A DNA stretch of 43,932 nucleotides from an uncultured Bacilli bacterium (GCA_947632595.1 CANRPY010000010.1:1-43932), one strand, 5' to 3'. Positions 24,691-32,734 are shown, numbered from the stretch's first letter. The notes: a model not told the origin generated them from the sequence alone. Numbers and translations: made by a program.

Positions 24691-25048
24691 AATTTACTAA
24701 TGGTCTACCGTCTGCATCTTTATTGATGGATCCCGTAAGAATTAGAATTCCTTCAATAAATCCCCATATTGATCCAGCTCCACAGGTAATAAATGTTACA
24801 ACAATTTGAGCAATTGCTTTACCAGTAAATCCTAGGTAGAAATTATGAATTCCAATTCCTCCGAAGAAAATACCTAATAATCCAGCAGCCATTTTTGATT
24901 TTCCTCCAGTTGCTGTTTGAGCTACTGTTGGTTGTGGTGCGGCTGGTTGAACTGGTGCTTGTTGTGCGTTTTGAGCAGCTCCGCAACTAGGACAGAATTG
25001 TTGATTATCATCCATTTGAGCGCCACAACTTACACAAAACTTTGCCAT
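24689..25048 (-). CDS. zinc-ribbon and TM2-domain membrane protein
   Basis: 119 residues. A zinc ribbon at the N-terminus (CVSCGAQ and CPSCGAA, about residues 5-24), a Pro/Gln/Ala-rich linker (25-50), then a TM2 domain with two membrane helices (GLLGIFFGGIGIHNFYLGFTGKAIAQIV, and a second around GSIWGFIEGILILTGSI). Common in Bacillota, function unknown. Monocistronic, with its own promoter and terminator. Base composition is richer in GC than its neighbours because of the Ala/Pro/Gly content. Confidence 0.92.
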   Translation of the reverse strand: MAKFCVSCGAQMDDNQQFCPSCGAAQNAQQAPVQPAAPQPTVAQTATGGKSKMAAGLLGIFFGGIGIHNFYLGFTGKAIAQIVVTFITCGAGSIWGFIEGILILTGSINKDADGRPLVN

Positions 25049-25069
25049 ATCTTATCACTCCTTTATTAT

Positions 25070-25078
25070 ATTCTAGCA
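25070..25078 (-). promoter_or_regulatory. extended -10 promoter of the TM2 gene
   Basis: TGCTAGAAT on the minus strand, about 20 bases before the ATG; RBS AGGAGTG follows. Confidence 0.55.
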
Positions 25079-25121
25079 TACTATTTCTTTTTTTGAAATC
25101 TACTTTTTTAATTTTTGTCGA

Positions 25122-27140
25122 TTATTTTTGAAATTGTGAATTATATAGGTCTGCATAGAATCCTTTTTTCTTTAGTAATTCTTCATGAGTCCCTTGTTCT
25201 ACAATGTTTCCTTCTTTCATAACTAGGATTAAATTGGCATTTTTAATGGTTGACAAACGGTGAGCAATAATGAATGAAGTTCTTCCTACGGTTAACTTAT
25301 CCATTGCTTTTTGTACTAGTTCCTCTGTTCTTGTATCTACATTAGATGTTGCTTCATCAAGTATTAAGAATGGTTCATCTTCTACCATACCTCTTGCGAT
25401 TGTTAAAAGCTGTTTTTGTCCAGAAGAAATAGAATCATTATCTTCTATTTTGGCATCTAAACCACCAGGTAATGTTTTAATAAAATGATCGATTCCAACC
25501 GTTTTACAAATTTCCCATAATCTTTCATCACTTACATTTTCTTTATTAAAGATTAAGTTTTCTCTTACGGTTCCTTCAAATAACCAGGTATCTTGTAATA
25601 CCATAATGAATAAGTTATGGATATTATTTCTTTTTAAATCGTGAATGGATTTTCCGTCTATGACAATATCTCCATCTTTTATTTCATAAAACTTCATGAG
25701 TAAGTTTACCATCGTTGTTTTTCCAGCACCTGTTGGCCCTACGATTGCAATCTTTTCTCCAGCATGTACCTTGGCACTAAAATCATTAATGATTGTTCTA
25801 TTTTCATCATATCCAAATTTTACATGGTTAAATTCAATATTTCCGACAGCATCTTTTTTCTTTAATTCTTCTTTTAGATGATCTTCATTCTTTAATTCTT
25901 CTTCATCCATAAATTCGTAGACTCTTTCGGCTGCTGCTGCAATGGATTGCATTGTTGTTAGAGATTGTGCAATACGAGATAATGGATTGGTGAATAGTCG
26001 AATATAGATCATAAAGGCAACGATTGTACCAAAGGTAGTCATGTTATTCATAACGAGTATTGCTCCCACTACACATACGGCTACATATCCAAAGTTTCCA
26101 ATAAAGCCCATGATTGGTTGCATAATTCCAGATAAGAATTGACTCATACGATTGCATGTGTATAGTTTATCATTTATCTTATCAAATTCTTCTATCGCTT
26201 CTTCTTCACCATTATAAGCTTTTACAACATTATGTCCTGAGTATATTTCTTCTATATGACCATTTAGGTTTCCTAATTCTTTTTGACGTTGTACGAAGTA
26301 TTTTTGACTTATTTTTAGTAAGAAGAAGGAGAATATAAATCCTAAAATGCTGGATAAGATTGCAGTTAATGCCATTATCCAGTTTGTTACAAACATCATG
26401 ATAATAGAACCAATAAATAATGTGATATTGGCAACTAAAGAAGTAATATTATTACTCATATTAATTCCAATTGTATCTACATCGTTTGTTACTCTTGACA
26501 AAACATCTCCTGTTTCATGAGAGTCAAAGTATTTTAATGGTAAGATATTAATCTTTTCAGAGATATCTTTTCTTAATTTTTTTGAATAAGAACTTGCAAC
26601 ATAAGCCATTAATATTCCTTGAATGTATCCAAACAAAGAATTTAATAAATAGATAATTCCTAAGATGATGGCTCTTTTCTTTAATTCTTTTTGATTCATT
26701 TTTGGTTCTATGATGGATTGAATAGATTTTGGTAATTGATCTAATTCTTTTATCATTTCTTCGTTGTCTTGACCCTCTTTTACGTTTTGCATGATACTTA
26801 GAAATGCTAATTGATCTTTTCCTGAGATTTCTACTCCATCTACTTCAATTGGTGCTAAATCTTGTGATGCTGTTACCTTATAATTTTGTTCTACATTTTG
26901 GGTAATTTCTTTTGCAATTACTTCTATCTTTTTCGTATTTGGTTTAATACCATCACTTATGGCATCTGTTAAATCTGCTAATTTATTGGGTGCAATTGTT
27001 GATAATACGGCTGCAAATAAGGCTAGTATGACAGATAGAATCATTAAATAACGCCAATTATCTAATCCTTTAAAGATTCGAATCATGGAACCTTTAAAGT
27101 CTTTTGATTTTTCTGCTACATTCATTCCATGTCTAGGCAT
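25122..27140 (-). CDS. ABC exporter half, catalytic-site subunit
   Basis: 672 residues. A membrane domain of six helices, with an unusually large outside insertion of about 110 residues between helix 1 and 2 (about 65-160). The ATPase domain has Walker A GPTGAGKT, signature SSGQKQLLTIARG, an intact Walker B with catalytic Glu (LILDEATSNVD) and a normal switch His (IIAHRLSTI). It overlaps its partner by 8 bases and forms a heterodimeric multidrug-type exporter of the YheI/YheH or LmrCD kind. The large outer loop is typical of the YheH/BmrD type of partner. Substrate unknown; the MarR gene suggests a toxic compound as inducer. Confidence 0.92.
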   Translation of the reverse strand: MPRHGMNVAEKSKDFKGSMIRIFKGLDNWRYLMILSVILALFAAVLSTIAPNKLADLTDAISDGIKPNTKKIEVIAKEITQNVEQNYKVTASQDLAPIEVDGVEISGKDQLAFLSIMQNVKEGQDNEEMIKELDQLPKSIQSIIEPKMNQKELKKRAIILGIIYLLNSLFGYIQGILMAYVASSYSKKLRKDISEKINILPLKYFDSHETGDVLSRVTNDVDTIGINMSNNITSLVANITLFIGSIIMMFVTNWIMALTAILSSILGFIFSFFLLKISQKYFVQRQKELGNLNGHIEEIYSGHNVVKAYNGEEEAIEEFDKINDKLYTCNRMSQFLSGIMQPIMGFIGNFGYVAVCVVGAILVMNNMTTFGTIVAFMIYIRLFTNPLSRIAQSLTTMQSIAAAAERVYEFMDEEELKNEDHLKEELKKKDAVGNIEFNHVKFGYDENRTIINDFSAKVHAGEKIAIVGPTGAGKTTMVNLLMKFYEIKDGDIVIDGKSIHDLKRNNIHNLFIMVLQDTWLFEGTVRENLIFNKENVSDERLWEICKTVGIDHFIKTLPGGLDAKIEDNDSISSGQKQLLTIARGMVEDEPFLILDEATSNVDTRTEELVQKAMDKLTVGRTSFIIAHRLSTIKNANLILVMKEGNIVEQGTHEELLKKKGFYADLYNSQFQK

Positions 27141-28893
27141 TGTTTAATTCCTCCTCACTTAATTGCGATAAGGCAATTTCTTTATAGATTTCACAGTTTT
27201 TTAATAATTCTTTATGCGTACCAATTCCTACACATTCTCCTTTGTCTAGGACAACGATTTTATCGGCATGCATAATGGTACCAATTCTTTGCGCAACAAT
27301 CATTGTGGTTGCATTTTTGGTATATTTTTTTAATTCTTTTCTTAGTTTGGCATCGGTTGCATAATCAAGGGCACTGAAGGAATCATCAAAGATATAGATT
27401 TCTGGGTCTCTTGCGATAGCTCTTGCAATGGATAGTCTTTGTTTTTGACCACCACTCACATTGGTTCCTCCTCTTGCAATATGTGACTCTTCTTTTTCTG
27501 GCATCTTTTCTACGAATTCTGTTCCTTGTGCGACTTCGATTGCCTCTTTGATTTTCTTTTTCGATGGTTTTTCTTTTCCATTATCTCCGTATGCTACATT
27601 TTCTTCTATCGTTCCTGTAAACATTACTGCTGTTTGTGGAACATACCCTATCTTATTATTTAATGCTTTTATGTTATATTCTTTGACATTGACTCCATCT
27701 ACTAATACTTCGCCATCGGTTACATCATATAATCTTGGAACTAGATTGATTAATGTTGATTTACCACTTCCCGTGGATCCTATAAAAGCAATGGTTTCTC
27801 CTTTTTTTACCTCAAAATTAATATTTTTTAGTAAGTATTCTTCTGAATCGGGATATTTAAAACTAACATTTTTGAAAGAAACCGTTCCTTTTTCTTCGGT
27901 TTCTCCCATAAAGTTTCCATCTTGAATCATTATTTCGCTTTCTAATACTTCGTTAATTCTTTTGGCAGATACTTGTGCTCTTGGTAATACCATAAAGATC
28001 ATGGTAAGCATTAAAAAGGACATAATTACTTGTAGTCCATAACTTGAGAAGACTACCATATTACTGAATGTTGTGATTTTTTCAATCATGCCACTTTGAA
28101 TAATGAGATAGGCTCCTACCGTATAGATTCCTAAATGTTGGAAGTGCATGACAAAGTTCATAATCGGATCCATTAGAGCAAATGTTTTTTGAATGGTTAA
28201 ATGCGTATTTGTAATTTCTTCATTTACTTTTCCAAAACGTTCTTGCATAAAGTCTTCTGCTCCAAAGGCATGAACTACTCGAATTCCTGTTAGATTCTCT
28301 CTTGTTGCCCCATTTAATTTATCGGTTAATTTTTGAATTCTGGCAAATCTTGGACTTACTCTACTTATGATAAATAAGTTTGTTAGAACGATTATGATAA
28401 CACCAGTTCCTGTTACTAGACTCAATTCTTTACTCTTTCCTAGTATTTTCATTAAAGCCCATACAGCCATAACTGGTGCTTTTACTAGCATTTGTAGTCC
28501 CATACTAATTAACATTTCAATTTGTGTTACATCGTTTGTTGTTCTTGTAATTAAACTACTCGTTGAGAATTTTTTAATTTCTGCAATACCAAAGTCTTCC
28601 ACTTTCTTGAAGATTTTTCTTCTTAGGGATCTTGTAAATCTTGCAGATAACAAAGATGTTAGATATCCAACACATACTGTACAGATTAAGCTTCCTATGG
28701 CACAAATCATCATATGTGCACCAGATGTTAATATTTCTTTCATCGTACTGTCTTCTGTTTGTACTAGTACTGTAATATCACTCATATATTCTGGCATTCT
28801 TAAATCTAGGAATACGGAGAATACTACAAATCCTATTACCAGTATAATAATTCCTATGTCTTTCTTTTCAAAATTTTTAAACAGTTTAATCAT
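27133..28893 (-). CDS. ABC exporter half, degenerate-site subunit
   Basis: 586 residues with six membrane helices and an ATPase domain: Walker A GSTGSGKS, signature VSGGQKQRLSIARA. Two catalytic residues are changed: Walker B ends FDDSFSALD (Asp instead of Glu), and the switch His is Gln (IVAQRIGTI). This asymmetry is characteristic of heterodimeric type IV exporters with one weak ATP site and fits pairing with the 672-residue protein. The start overlaps the MarR stop by 4 bases. Confidence 0.92.
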   Translation of the reverse strand: MIKLFKNFEKKDIGIIILVIGFVVFSVFLDLRMPEYMSDITVLVQTEDSTMKEILTSGAHMMICAIGSLICTVCVGYLTSLLSARFTRSLRRKIFKKVEDFGIAEIKKFSTSSLITRTTNDVTQIEMLISMGLQMLVKAPVMAVWALMKILGKSKELSLVTGTGVIIIVLTNLFIISRVSPRFARIQKLTDKLNGATRENLTGIRVVHAFGAEDFMQERFGKVNEEITNTHLTIQKTFALMDPIMNFVMHFQHLGIYTVGAYLIIQSGMIEKITTFSNMVVFSSYGLQVIMSFLMLTMIFMVLPRAQVSAKRINEVLESEIMIQDGNFMGETEEKGTVSFKNVSFKYPDSEEYLLKNINFEVKKGETIAFIGSTGSGKSTLINLVPRLYDVTDGEVLVDGVNVKEYNIKALNNKIGYVPQTAVMFTGTIEENVAYGDNGKEKPSKKKIKEAIEVAQGTEFVEKMPEKEESHIARGGTNVSGGQKQRLSIARAIARDPEIYIFDDSFSALDYATDAKLRKELKKYTKNATTMIVAQRIGTIMHADKIVVLDKGECVGIGTHKELLKNCEIYKEIALSQLSEEELNNA

Positions 28894-29336
28894 TTTGTTC
28901 CTTCTTTCTTTAAGCTCTCTTTTATTTTATGACTAATCTTTATAAATTCTTCCAATTCTTCTTTGGAAATCTGTTCTAATACTTTTTGATTGATTTTTTT
29001 CATGTCTATTTCTATTTCTTCTAATACCTTTTTCCCTTCTTCTGTAATTTCTATTTTCGTTTTTCGGGCATCTATTTTAGAAGGTAGTTTTTGAATTAGT
29101 TTTTTCTTCTCCATTGATTTGATTACGGCAGAAATTGCTGCTTTCGATACATCTAGATTTTTTTGAATATCTTTTTGATAGATGGACTCTTTTTCTTCTC
29201 TTTTTAAATACTTTAGTATTCTCATTTGTAAAGGATTGGGTACGACTCCATGTTCTTTTTCTTTATTCATTTCAAAGAGATACTGGCAGATTGCTACATG
29301 TAGCTTTTTTACTTCTAATAAAATATTACTATCCAA
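28890..29336 (-). CDS. MarR family transcriptional regulator
   Basis: 149 residues if started at TTG 29336, eight bases after AGGAG and 18 bases after the predicted transcript start. The open frame continues 12 codons upstream into the promoter, so the longer version is unlikely. The winged helix lies at about 45-110: LKREEKESIYQKDIQKNLDVSKAAISAVIKSMEKKKLI, then the wing PSKIDARKTKIEITEEGKKV. Probably represses its own operon with the two ABC genes from the palindrome in its promoter. Confidence 0.92.
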   Translation of the reverse strand: MDSNILLEVKKLHVAICQYLFEMNKEKEHGVVPNPLQMRILKYLKREEKESIYQKDIQKNLDVSKAAISAVIKSMEKKKLIQKLPSKIDARKTKIEITEEGKKVLEEIEIDMKKINQKVLEQISKEELEEFIKISHKIKESLKKEGTK

Positions 29337-29360
29337 ATAACCATCTCCTAACCCTTCCTC

Positions 29361-29389
29361 ATCATATGTCAAAATAAAATAATAGTCAA
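29361..29389 (-). promoter_or_regulatory. promoter of the marR-ABC-ABC operon
   Basis: Minus strand TTGACT (29384-29389), 17-base spacer, TATGAT (29361-29366). Confidence 0.75.
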
Positions 29390-29407
29390 GTACTTAACTA
29401 TTATTTT
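29376..29407. promoter_or_regulatory. 32-bp palindrome, likely MarR operator
   Basis: Halves 29376-29391 and 29392-29407 are inverted copies with one mismatch (29387/29396). The centre is AAGT/ACTT and the arms are AAAATAATAG and CTATTATTTT. It covers the whole -35 box, so a bound dimer would exclude RNA polymerase. It may also act as terminator for the patatin gene, whose stop lies at its edge. Confidence 0.7.
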
Positions 29408-29408
29408 T

Positions 29409-30263
29409 TTACTCTTTACAATCTTTTAAATAAGTAATTAATTCTTCCAGACAATTTTTCGTATCTTCTACTCCTAAATTGTACATAGAAATGAGCTTTT
29501 CTTTGTCTCTTTCTATATGTTTTACTTCTATTTTCTTGGTTGGTCTAATGACAAATATTTTCTTGCGATCCTCTTTGCAATTTTGCTCTTTTATTTTGTT
29601 ATACATCTTTGGTCTATTTTTTACTGCTTCTAGGAAGTTTGGATATTTTTGATAACAAATTTTAAATGGCAAAATGGATTTTTCTTTTTTGCGATATTCT
29701 TTCCTTCTTGTTTCTACAACGATAATCTTATCATATCCTTGTTTTTTCGCCCATTCTACGGGAATGCTATCGGAGATTCCTCCATCTAGGTATTCATCAT
29801 TTCCTACTTTTACAATCTTGGATAAGATTGGCATGGAACCGGATGCTCTTAAATATTCCATTTCTTCTTCCTTCTCTAGGTCTTTTATTTTTTTATATTC
29901 CGGTTTTCCTGACTTTAGATTGGTTAAGACTGCATAAAAATCTATTTTAGATTTATGGAAAGTTTTAAAATCAAAAGGATCTGTTTTTCTTACTAATGTA
30001 TCAAAACAAAATTCTTTATTCATAACATTTCCTGTTTTTAGATAGGAATAAAAGCCCATATACTCTTTATTTTTTAAATTGGCTAAATTATAGCGTAGGA
30101 CTCTTCCTTTTTGTTTTGATAGGTAATTAATTCCAAATAATGCTCCTGCAGAGACTCCTACAACAGCATCTACTTCTATTTTGTTTTCTAGGAGAGTATC
30201 GATTACTCCGGCGGTATATATTGCTCTTAGGGCTCCTCCTTCTAAGACTAGAATTGATTTCAT
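29409..30263 (-). CDS. patatin-like phospholipase
   Basis: 284 residues. An acyl hydrolase with the Ser-Asp dyad. Oxyanion loop EGGALRAIYTAG (8-19), nucleophile Ser38 in GVSAG (36-40), and Asp160 in the DGG motif (YLDGGISDSIPVEWA). No signal peptide, so it acts inside the cell, probably on membrane lipids; substrate unknown. It lies 12 bases after a membrane-anchored unknown gene, likely one operon. Confidence 0.92.
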   Translation of the reverse strand: MKSILVLEGGALRAIYTAGVIDTLLENKIEVDAVVGVSAGALFGINYLSKQKGRVLRYNLANLKNKEYMGFYSYLKTGNVMNKEFCFDTLVRKTDPFDFKTFHKSKIDFYAVLTNLKSGKPEYKKIKDLEKEEEMEYLRASGSMPILSKIVKVGNDEYLDGGISDSIPVEWAKKQGYDKIIVVETRRKEYRKKEKSILPFKICYQKYPNFLEAVKNRPKMYNKIKEQNCKEDRKKIFVIRPTKKIEVKHIERDKEKLISMYNLGVEDTKNCLEELITYLKDCKE

Positions 30264-30275
30264 TTCCTACACTTC

Positions 30276-30911
30276 CTATTTGCAGTAGTCATTTTCCCCT
30301 TCTTTGGTTGTTAAAATGATTTCTTGATTTTCACATTTATAGAGACTTAATTTTTTATTCATCCATAAATCATTTGTTGCTCTAAAGATTTCTCCTGTTT
30401 CTTCTGCTGTTTTGCCCATATATGATAGATTTTCTATGATTTCATCAATTTCTTTTGGATTCTTTTCTAGAATTTCTTTTAACTCTGTTCCTGTTTTTTT
30501 ATCCTTTTTCTTTTCTTTGATACTCGTTATACAATCTAGATAGATTTTATAATCTTTTGTTTCTACATATAAGTCTTTTGAACTCTCACAGGTTGGGTTG
30601 TCGGCAATTTCTAAGATAAAATCATATGTATCTTTTGGACGTTCTAGTACAATTTCTTCTTGTAACCATAGAATATGGTATGTAATTTTATCTGATAAAT
30701 TGAATCTTTCACTTGGATTTTCTTTTACTTTTCTTTCTACTATATAAAAGATTCCTCTAAGTTTTTCTGTCTTTGTTTTTTCATTATAATTTCTTAGACA
30801 AAAAAGCGGACTATTTCCTTTTTTTAGATTGGTATAGTCATAATAGGTTGTTATTAAACCAAAGAGTAATACAATTAAAAAAATATTTCGAATGGCTTTT
30901 AAAAATTTCAT
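30276..30911 (-). CDS. membrane-anchored protein of unknown function
   Basis: 211 residues. One N-terminal hydrophobic segment (about 8-27) acts as anchor or uncleaved signal. The rest is highly charged, with five Cys (PLFCLRNY, NPTCESSKD, IYLDCITS, LYKCENQ, NDYCK) that could form disulfides outside the cell. No known domain recognised. It is first in a likely operon with the patatin gene. Confidence 0.78.
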   Translation of the reverse strand: MKFLKAIRNIFLIVLLFGLITTYYDYTNLKKGNSPLFCLRNYNEKTKTEKLRGIFYIVERKVKENPSERFNLSDKITYHILWLQEEIVLERPKDTYDFILEIADNPTCESSKDLYVETKDYKIYLDCITSIKEKKKDKKTGTELKEILEKNPKEIDEIIENLSYMGKTAEETGEIFRATNDLWMNKKLSLYKCENQEIILTTKEGENDYCK

Positions 30912-30937
30912 ATTCTACCCTCTTATTATTCTTCTTT

Positions 30938-30946
30938 ATTATAACA
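30938..30946 (-). promoter_or_regulatory. extended -10 promoter of the anchored protein-patatin unit
   Basis: TGTTATAAT on the minus strand, about 27 bases before the ATG and directly after the terminator of the 54-codon gene. Confidence 0.65.
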
Positions 30947-30951
30947 AAACT

Positions 30952-30980
30952 ATAAAAGATAAGTCAATTGACTTATCTTT
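30952..30980 (-). terminator. terminator of the small charged-protein gene
   Basis: A perfect 26-bp palindrome (30955-30980, halves of 13) followed by TAT on the minus strand. It contains the stop codon of the 54-codon gene. The true loop must open a few central base pairs. Confidence 0.65.
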
Positions 30981-31134
30981 CTTCTTTTTCTTCTTTTGCT
31001 TTTTCTTTCATCTTTTCATTTTGTTTTAAGATTTGCTCTTCTAAGGACTCTTTTATTGGTTCATAGATTTCTTCAATAGATGGAGTTGTTTCGTCTAATT
31101 TTTCTGAGATGATTTTTTTGATTTCTTCTTTCAC
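30973..31134 (-). CDS. small charged protein of unknown function
   Basis: 53 residues from GTG 31134, seven bases after AGGAGG. Acidic and basic residues dominate, mostly helical, with the last 20 residues almost only Glu and Lys. The frame stays open upstream through tRNA-Glu, but that part is not a gene. No family recognised; the ribosome site and dedicated terminators on both sides support a real gene. Confidence 0.6.
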   Translation of the reverse strand: MKEEIKKIISEKLDETTPSIEEIYEPIKESLEEQILKQNEKMKEKAKEEKEER

Positions 31135-31153
31135 ATTATTTCCTCCTCTTATC

Positions 31154-31179
31154 AAAAAATCGACTCCTAAGAATCGATT
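31154..31179 (-). terminator. terminator after tRNA-Glu
   Basis: Minus strand stem AATCGATTC with GAGTCGATT (one G-T pair), loop TTAG, then T run; arms at 31171-31179 and 31158-31166. It lies before the ribosome site of the small charged gene, so that gene depends on readthrough or an unseen promoter. Confidence 0.75.
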
Positions 31180-31189
31180 GTTGCATATT

Positions 31190-31266
31190 TGGTAGCCTGT
31201 ACGGAATTCGAATCCGTGAATGTTACCTTGAGAGGGTAATGTGTTAAGCCACTTCACCAACAGGCC
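31190..31266 (-). tRNA. tRNA-Glu (anticodon CUC)
   Basis: 77 bases with an encoded CCA end (31190-31192). Acceptor GGCCTGT with ACAGGCT (first pair G-T), D stem GTG/CAC, anticodon stem TTACC/GGTAA with loop CTCTCAA giving anticodon CUC for GAG codons, variable loop CATTC, and T arm ACGGA-TTCGAAT-TCCGT. All arms pair, so it should be functional. A single tRNA outside an rRNA or tRNA cluster. Confidence 0.95.
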
Positions 31267-31273
31267 ATGTATA

Positions 31274-31322
31274 AAAGACTATTTCATAATACCATAATTT
31301 TTTGGATTCTTCAATAGTCTTT
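31274..31322 (-). terminator. murC terminator-like inverted repeat enclosing the tRNA promoter
   Basis: AAAGACTATT (31274-31283) and AATAGTCTTT (31313-31322) form a perfect 10-bp stem with a 29-base loop; on the minus strand a TTTTAT run follows. The loop is long for a terminator, and it contains most of the tRNA-Glu promoter. Confidence 0.5.
31286..31314 (-). promoter_or_regulatory. promoter of tRNA-Glu
   Basis: Minus strand TTGAAG (31309-31314), 17-base spacer, TATTAT (31286-31291) with TGG just upstream as extended -10. Predicted start near 31279, about 13 bases before the mature tRNA. Confidence 0.72.
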
Positions 31323-31329
31323 TTTTTCT

Positions 31330-32649
31330 CTATTCGTTTTCTTTTTTATAAATGTATTCTTTAAAACAATTGATTAGACTCTCCATATAAGCACAACTCA
31401 TAAAGCAGATAACGGAATTTAATTCTTTTCCTAGTTTATCGATTGTTTCTTCACTAATCATTTCGCCATCTCTTAGGGAGTCTACGATTAATCTAGAGGT
31501 TACTCCTGGATAGTCATAGGCATATTCTCTATCACAATCTATTTCTGTTAAATAAGCTTTATCTGCTGTATTTAAGGCATCTACAAATTGGTCTTTAAAC
31601 ATTTGTGTTCTTGAATAAGTATTTGGTTTAAAGACTACTACAATTCTTTTATCTTTATATTTTTGTCTTACGGCTTCTAGGGTTGATTTAATTTCTGTTG
31701 GATGATGGGCATAATCATCAATGATTGTAGTATTTCCTACTTTAGAGATTGCAAAACGTCTCTTCGCATTTACAAAATCTTTTAAAGAATTATAGATAAT
31801 TTCTTTTTCAATTCCTAATTCTTTACAGATTGCGATGGCAGCGGCTGCATTTTGAATCATATGTTTTCCATATAGGGGGATTTCAAAACTGCCATAGAAT
31901 TCATGGTCAATATCTAGATCAAATCTTGAACCATCACTTTCTAATTTCATGTTTTTAATGACGATATCATTATTAAAACCAAATCCATAAAATTTTACTT
32001 TGGTTGCATAATTAATTTTTCTTACTTCATCATTATCTCCGTTTGCAACTACTAATCTTGCTGTTTGATTGGCAAAGATTTCAAAGGAATTTCTAATATC
32101 ATCAATATCTTTATAACACTCTAGATGTTCTTCTTCTATGTTGGTAATAATGGAATACATAGGATGATACGCTAAAAAGTGTTTATTAAATTCATCACTT
32201 TCTACTACAAAATATTCATTATTTGGAGATACTTTTCCATCTCCTGCTCCTATGAAGTAGTTACATCCTACACTATTTTCTAAAATATGTTTGATGATAG
32301 AGGAAGTCGTTGTTTTGCCATGTGTTCCACTTACGCCAATGGATTTAAATAAACTGATAACTTCTCCCATTAATTCATTATATTTTTTTATTTTTAAACC
32401 AAGAGCTTTTACTCTCTTCATTTCAGGGTGATCTTCTTGAAATGCTACACTATATGTAACAATGGTATCTGGATCAATTGGATGAGTTTGATCATAAAAG
32501 ATTTCTATTTCTCTTTCTTCTAGTCCTTTTTCGGTAAACTTATGACCCTTTTCGTCATCGTAGCCTGTTACATCATTTCCTAAGTCATATAGAATTTGTG
32601 CAAGGGTTGACATTCCTGTTCCCTTTATTCCTATACAGTAGTACTTCAT
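31330..32649 (-). CDS. murC: UDP-N-acetylmuramate-L-alanine ligase
   Basis: 439 residues, normal length. Adds the first L-Ala to UDP-MurNAc in peptidoglycan synthesis. N-terminal Rossmann domain (GIKGTGMSTLAQIL), ATP loop GVSGTHGKTTT at 105-115, VESDEFNKHFL, NIEEEHLECY, and the C-terminal ligase domain with DDYAHHPTEI and FKPNTYSRTQ. Its presence shows a wall-bearing cell, unlike true mycoplasmas. It stands alone, with its own promoter overlapped by a palindrome. Confidence 0.97.
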   Translation of the reverse strand: MKYYCIGIKGTGMSTLAQILYDLGNDVTGYDDEKGHKFTEKGLEEREIEIFYDQTHPIDPDTIVTYSVAFQEDHPEMKRVKALGLKIKKYNELMGEVISLFKSIGVSGTHGKTTTSSIIKHILENSVGCNYFIGAGDGKVSPNNEYFVVESDEFNKHFLAYHPMYSIITNIEEEHLECYKDIDDIRNSFEIFANQTARLVVANGDNDEVRKINYATKVKFYGFGFNNDIVIKNMKLESDGSRFDLDIDHEFYGSFEIPLYGKHMIQNAAAAIAICKELGIEKEIIYNSLKDFVNAKRRFAISKVGNTTIIDDYAHHPTEIKSTLEAVRQKYKDKRIVVVFKPNTYSRTQMFKDQFVDALNTADKAYLTEIDCDREYAYDYPGVTSRLIVDSLRDGEMISEETIDKLGKELNSVICFMSCAYMESLINCFKEYIYKKENE

Positions 32650-32669
32650 GTTATCACATCCTTTTTTTC

Positions 32670-32698
32670 ATTATAATAAAATTCAAGATATCTGTAAA
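32670..32698 (-). promoter_or_regulatory. promoter of murC
   Basis: Minus strand TTTACA (32693-32698), 17-base spacer, TATAAT (32670-32675). Ribosome site AGGATGTG follows before ATG. Confidence 0.8.
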
Positions 32699-32719
32699 GT
32701 TTCCATCTAGAACTTTACA
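32693..32719. promoter_or_regulatory. inverted repeat over the murC -35 box
   Basis: TGTAAAGTT (32693-32701) and AACTTTACA (32711-32719) are perfect 9-bp inverted copies with a 9-base spacer. One arm contains the entire -35 box. No T run follows, so a terminator is unlikely; an operator fits better. Confidence 0.55.
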
Positions 32720-32734
32720 ATTTATTTTATGCTT

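Noticed and set aside
27461-27925. 154-codon + strand frame opposite the ABC ATPase domain
   Set aside because: Antisense shadow of conserved Walker and signature motifs.
28367-28936. 189-codon + strand frame opposite the ABC gene
   Set aside because: Antisense shadow of a clear ABC transporter membrane domain; no ribosome site.
31135-31260. N-terminal extension of the small charged protein
   Set aside because: It is read through tRNA-Glu and its terminator; the GTG at 31134 with AGGAGG is the credible start.
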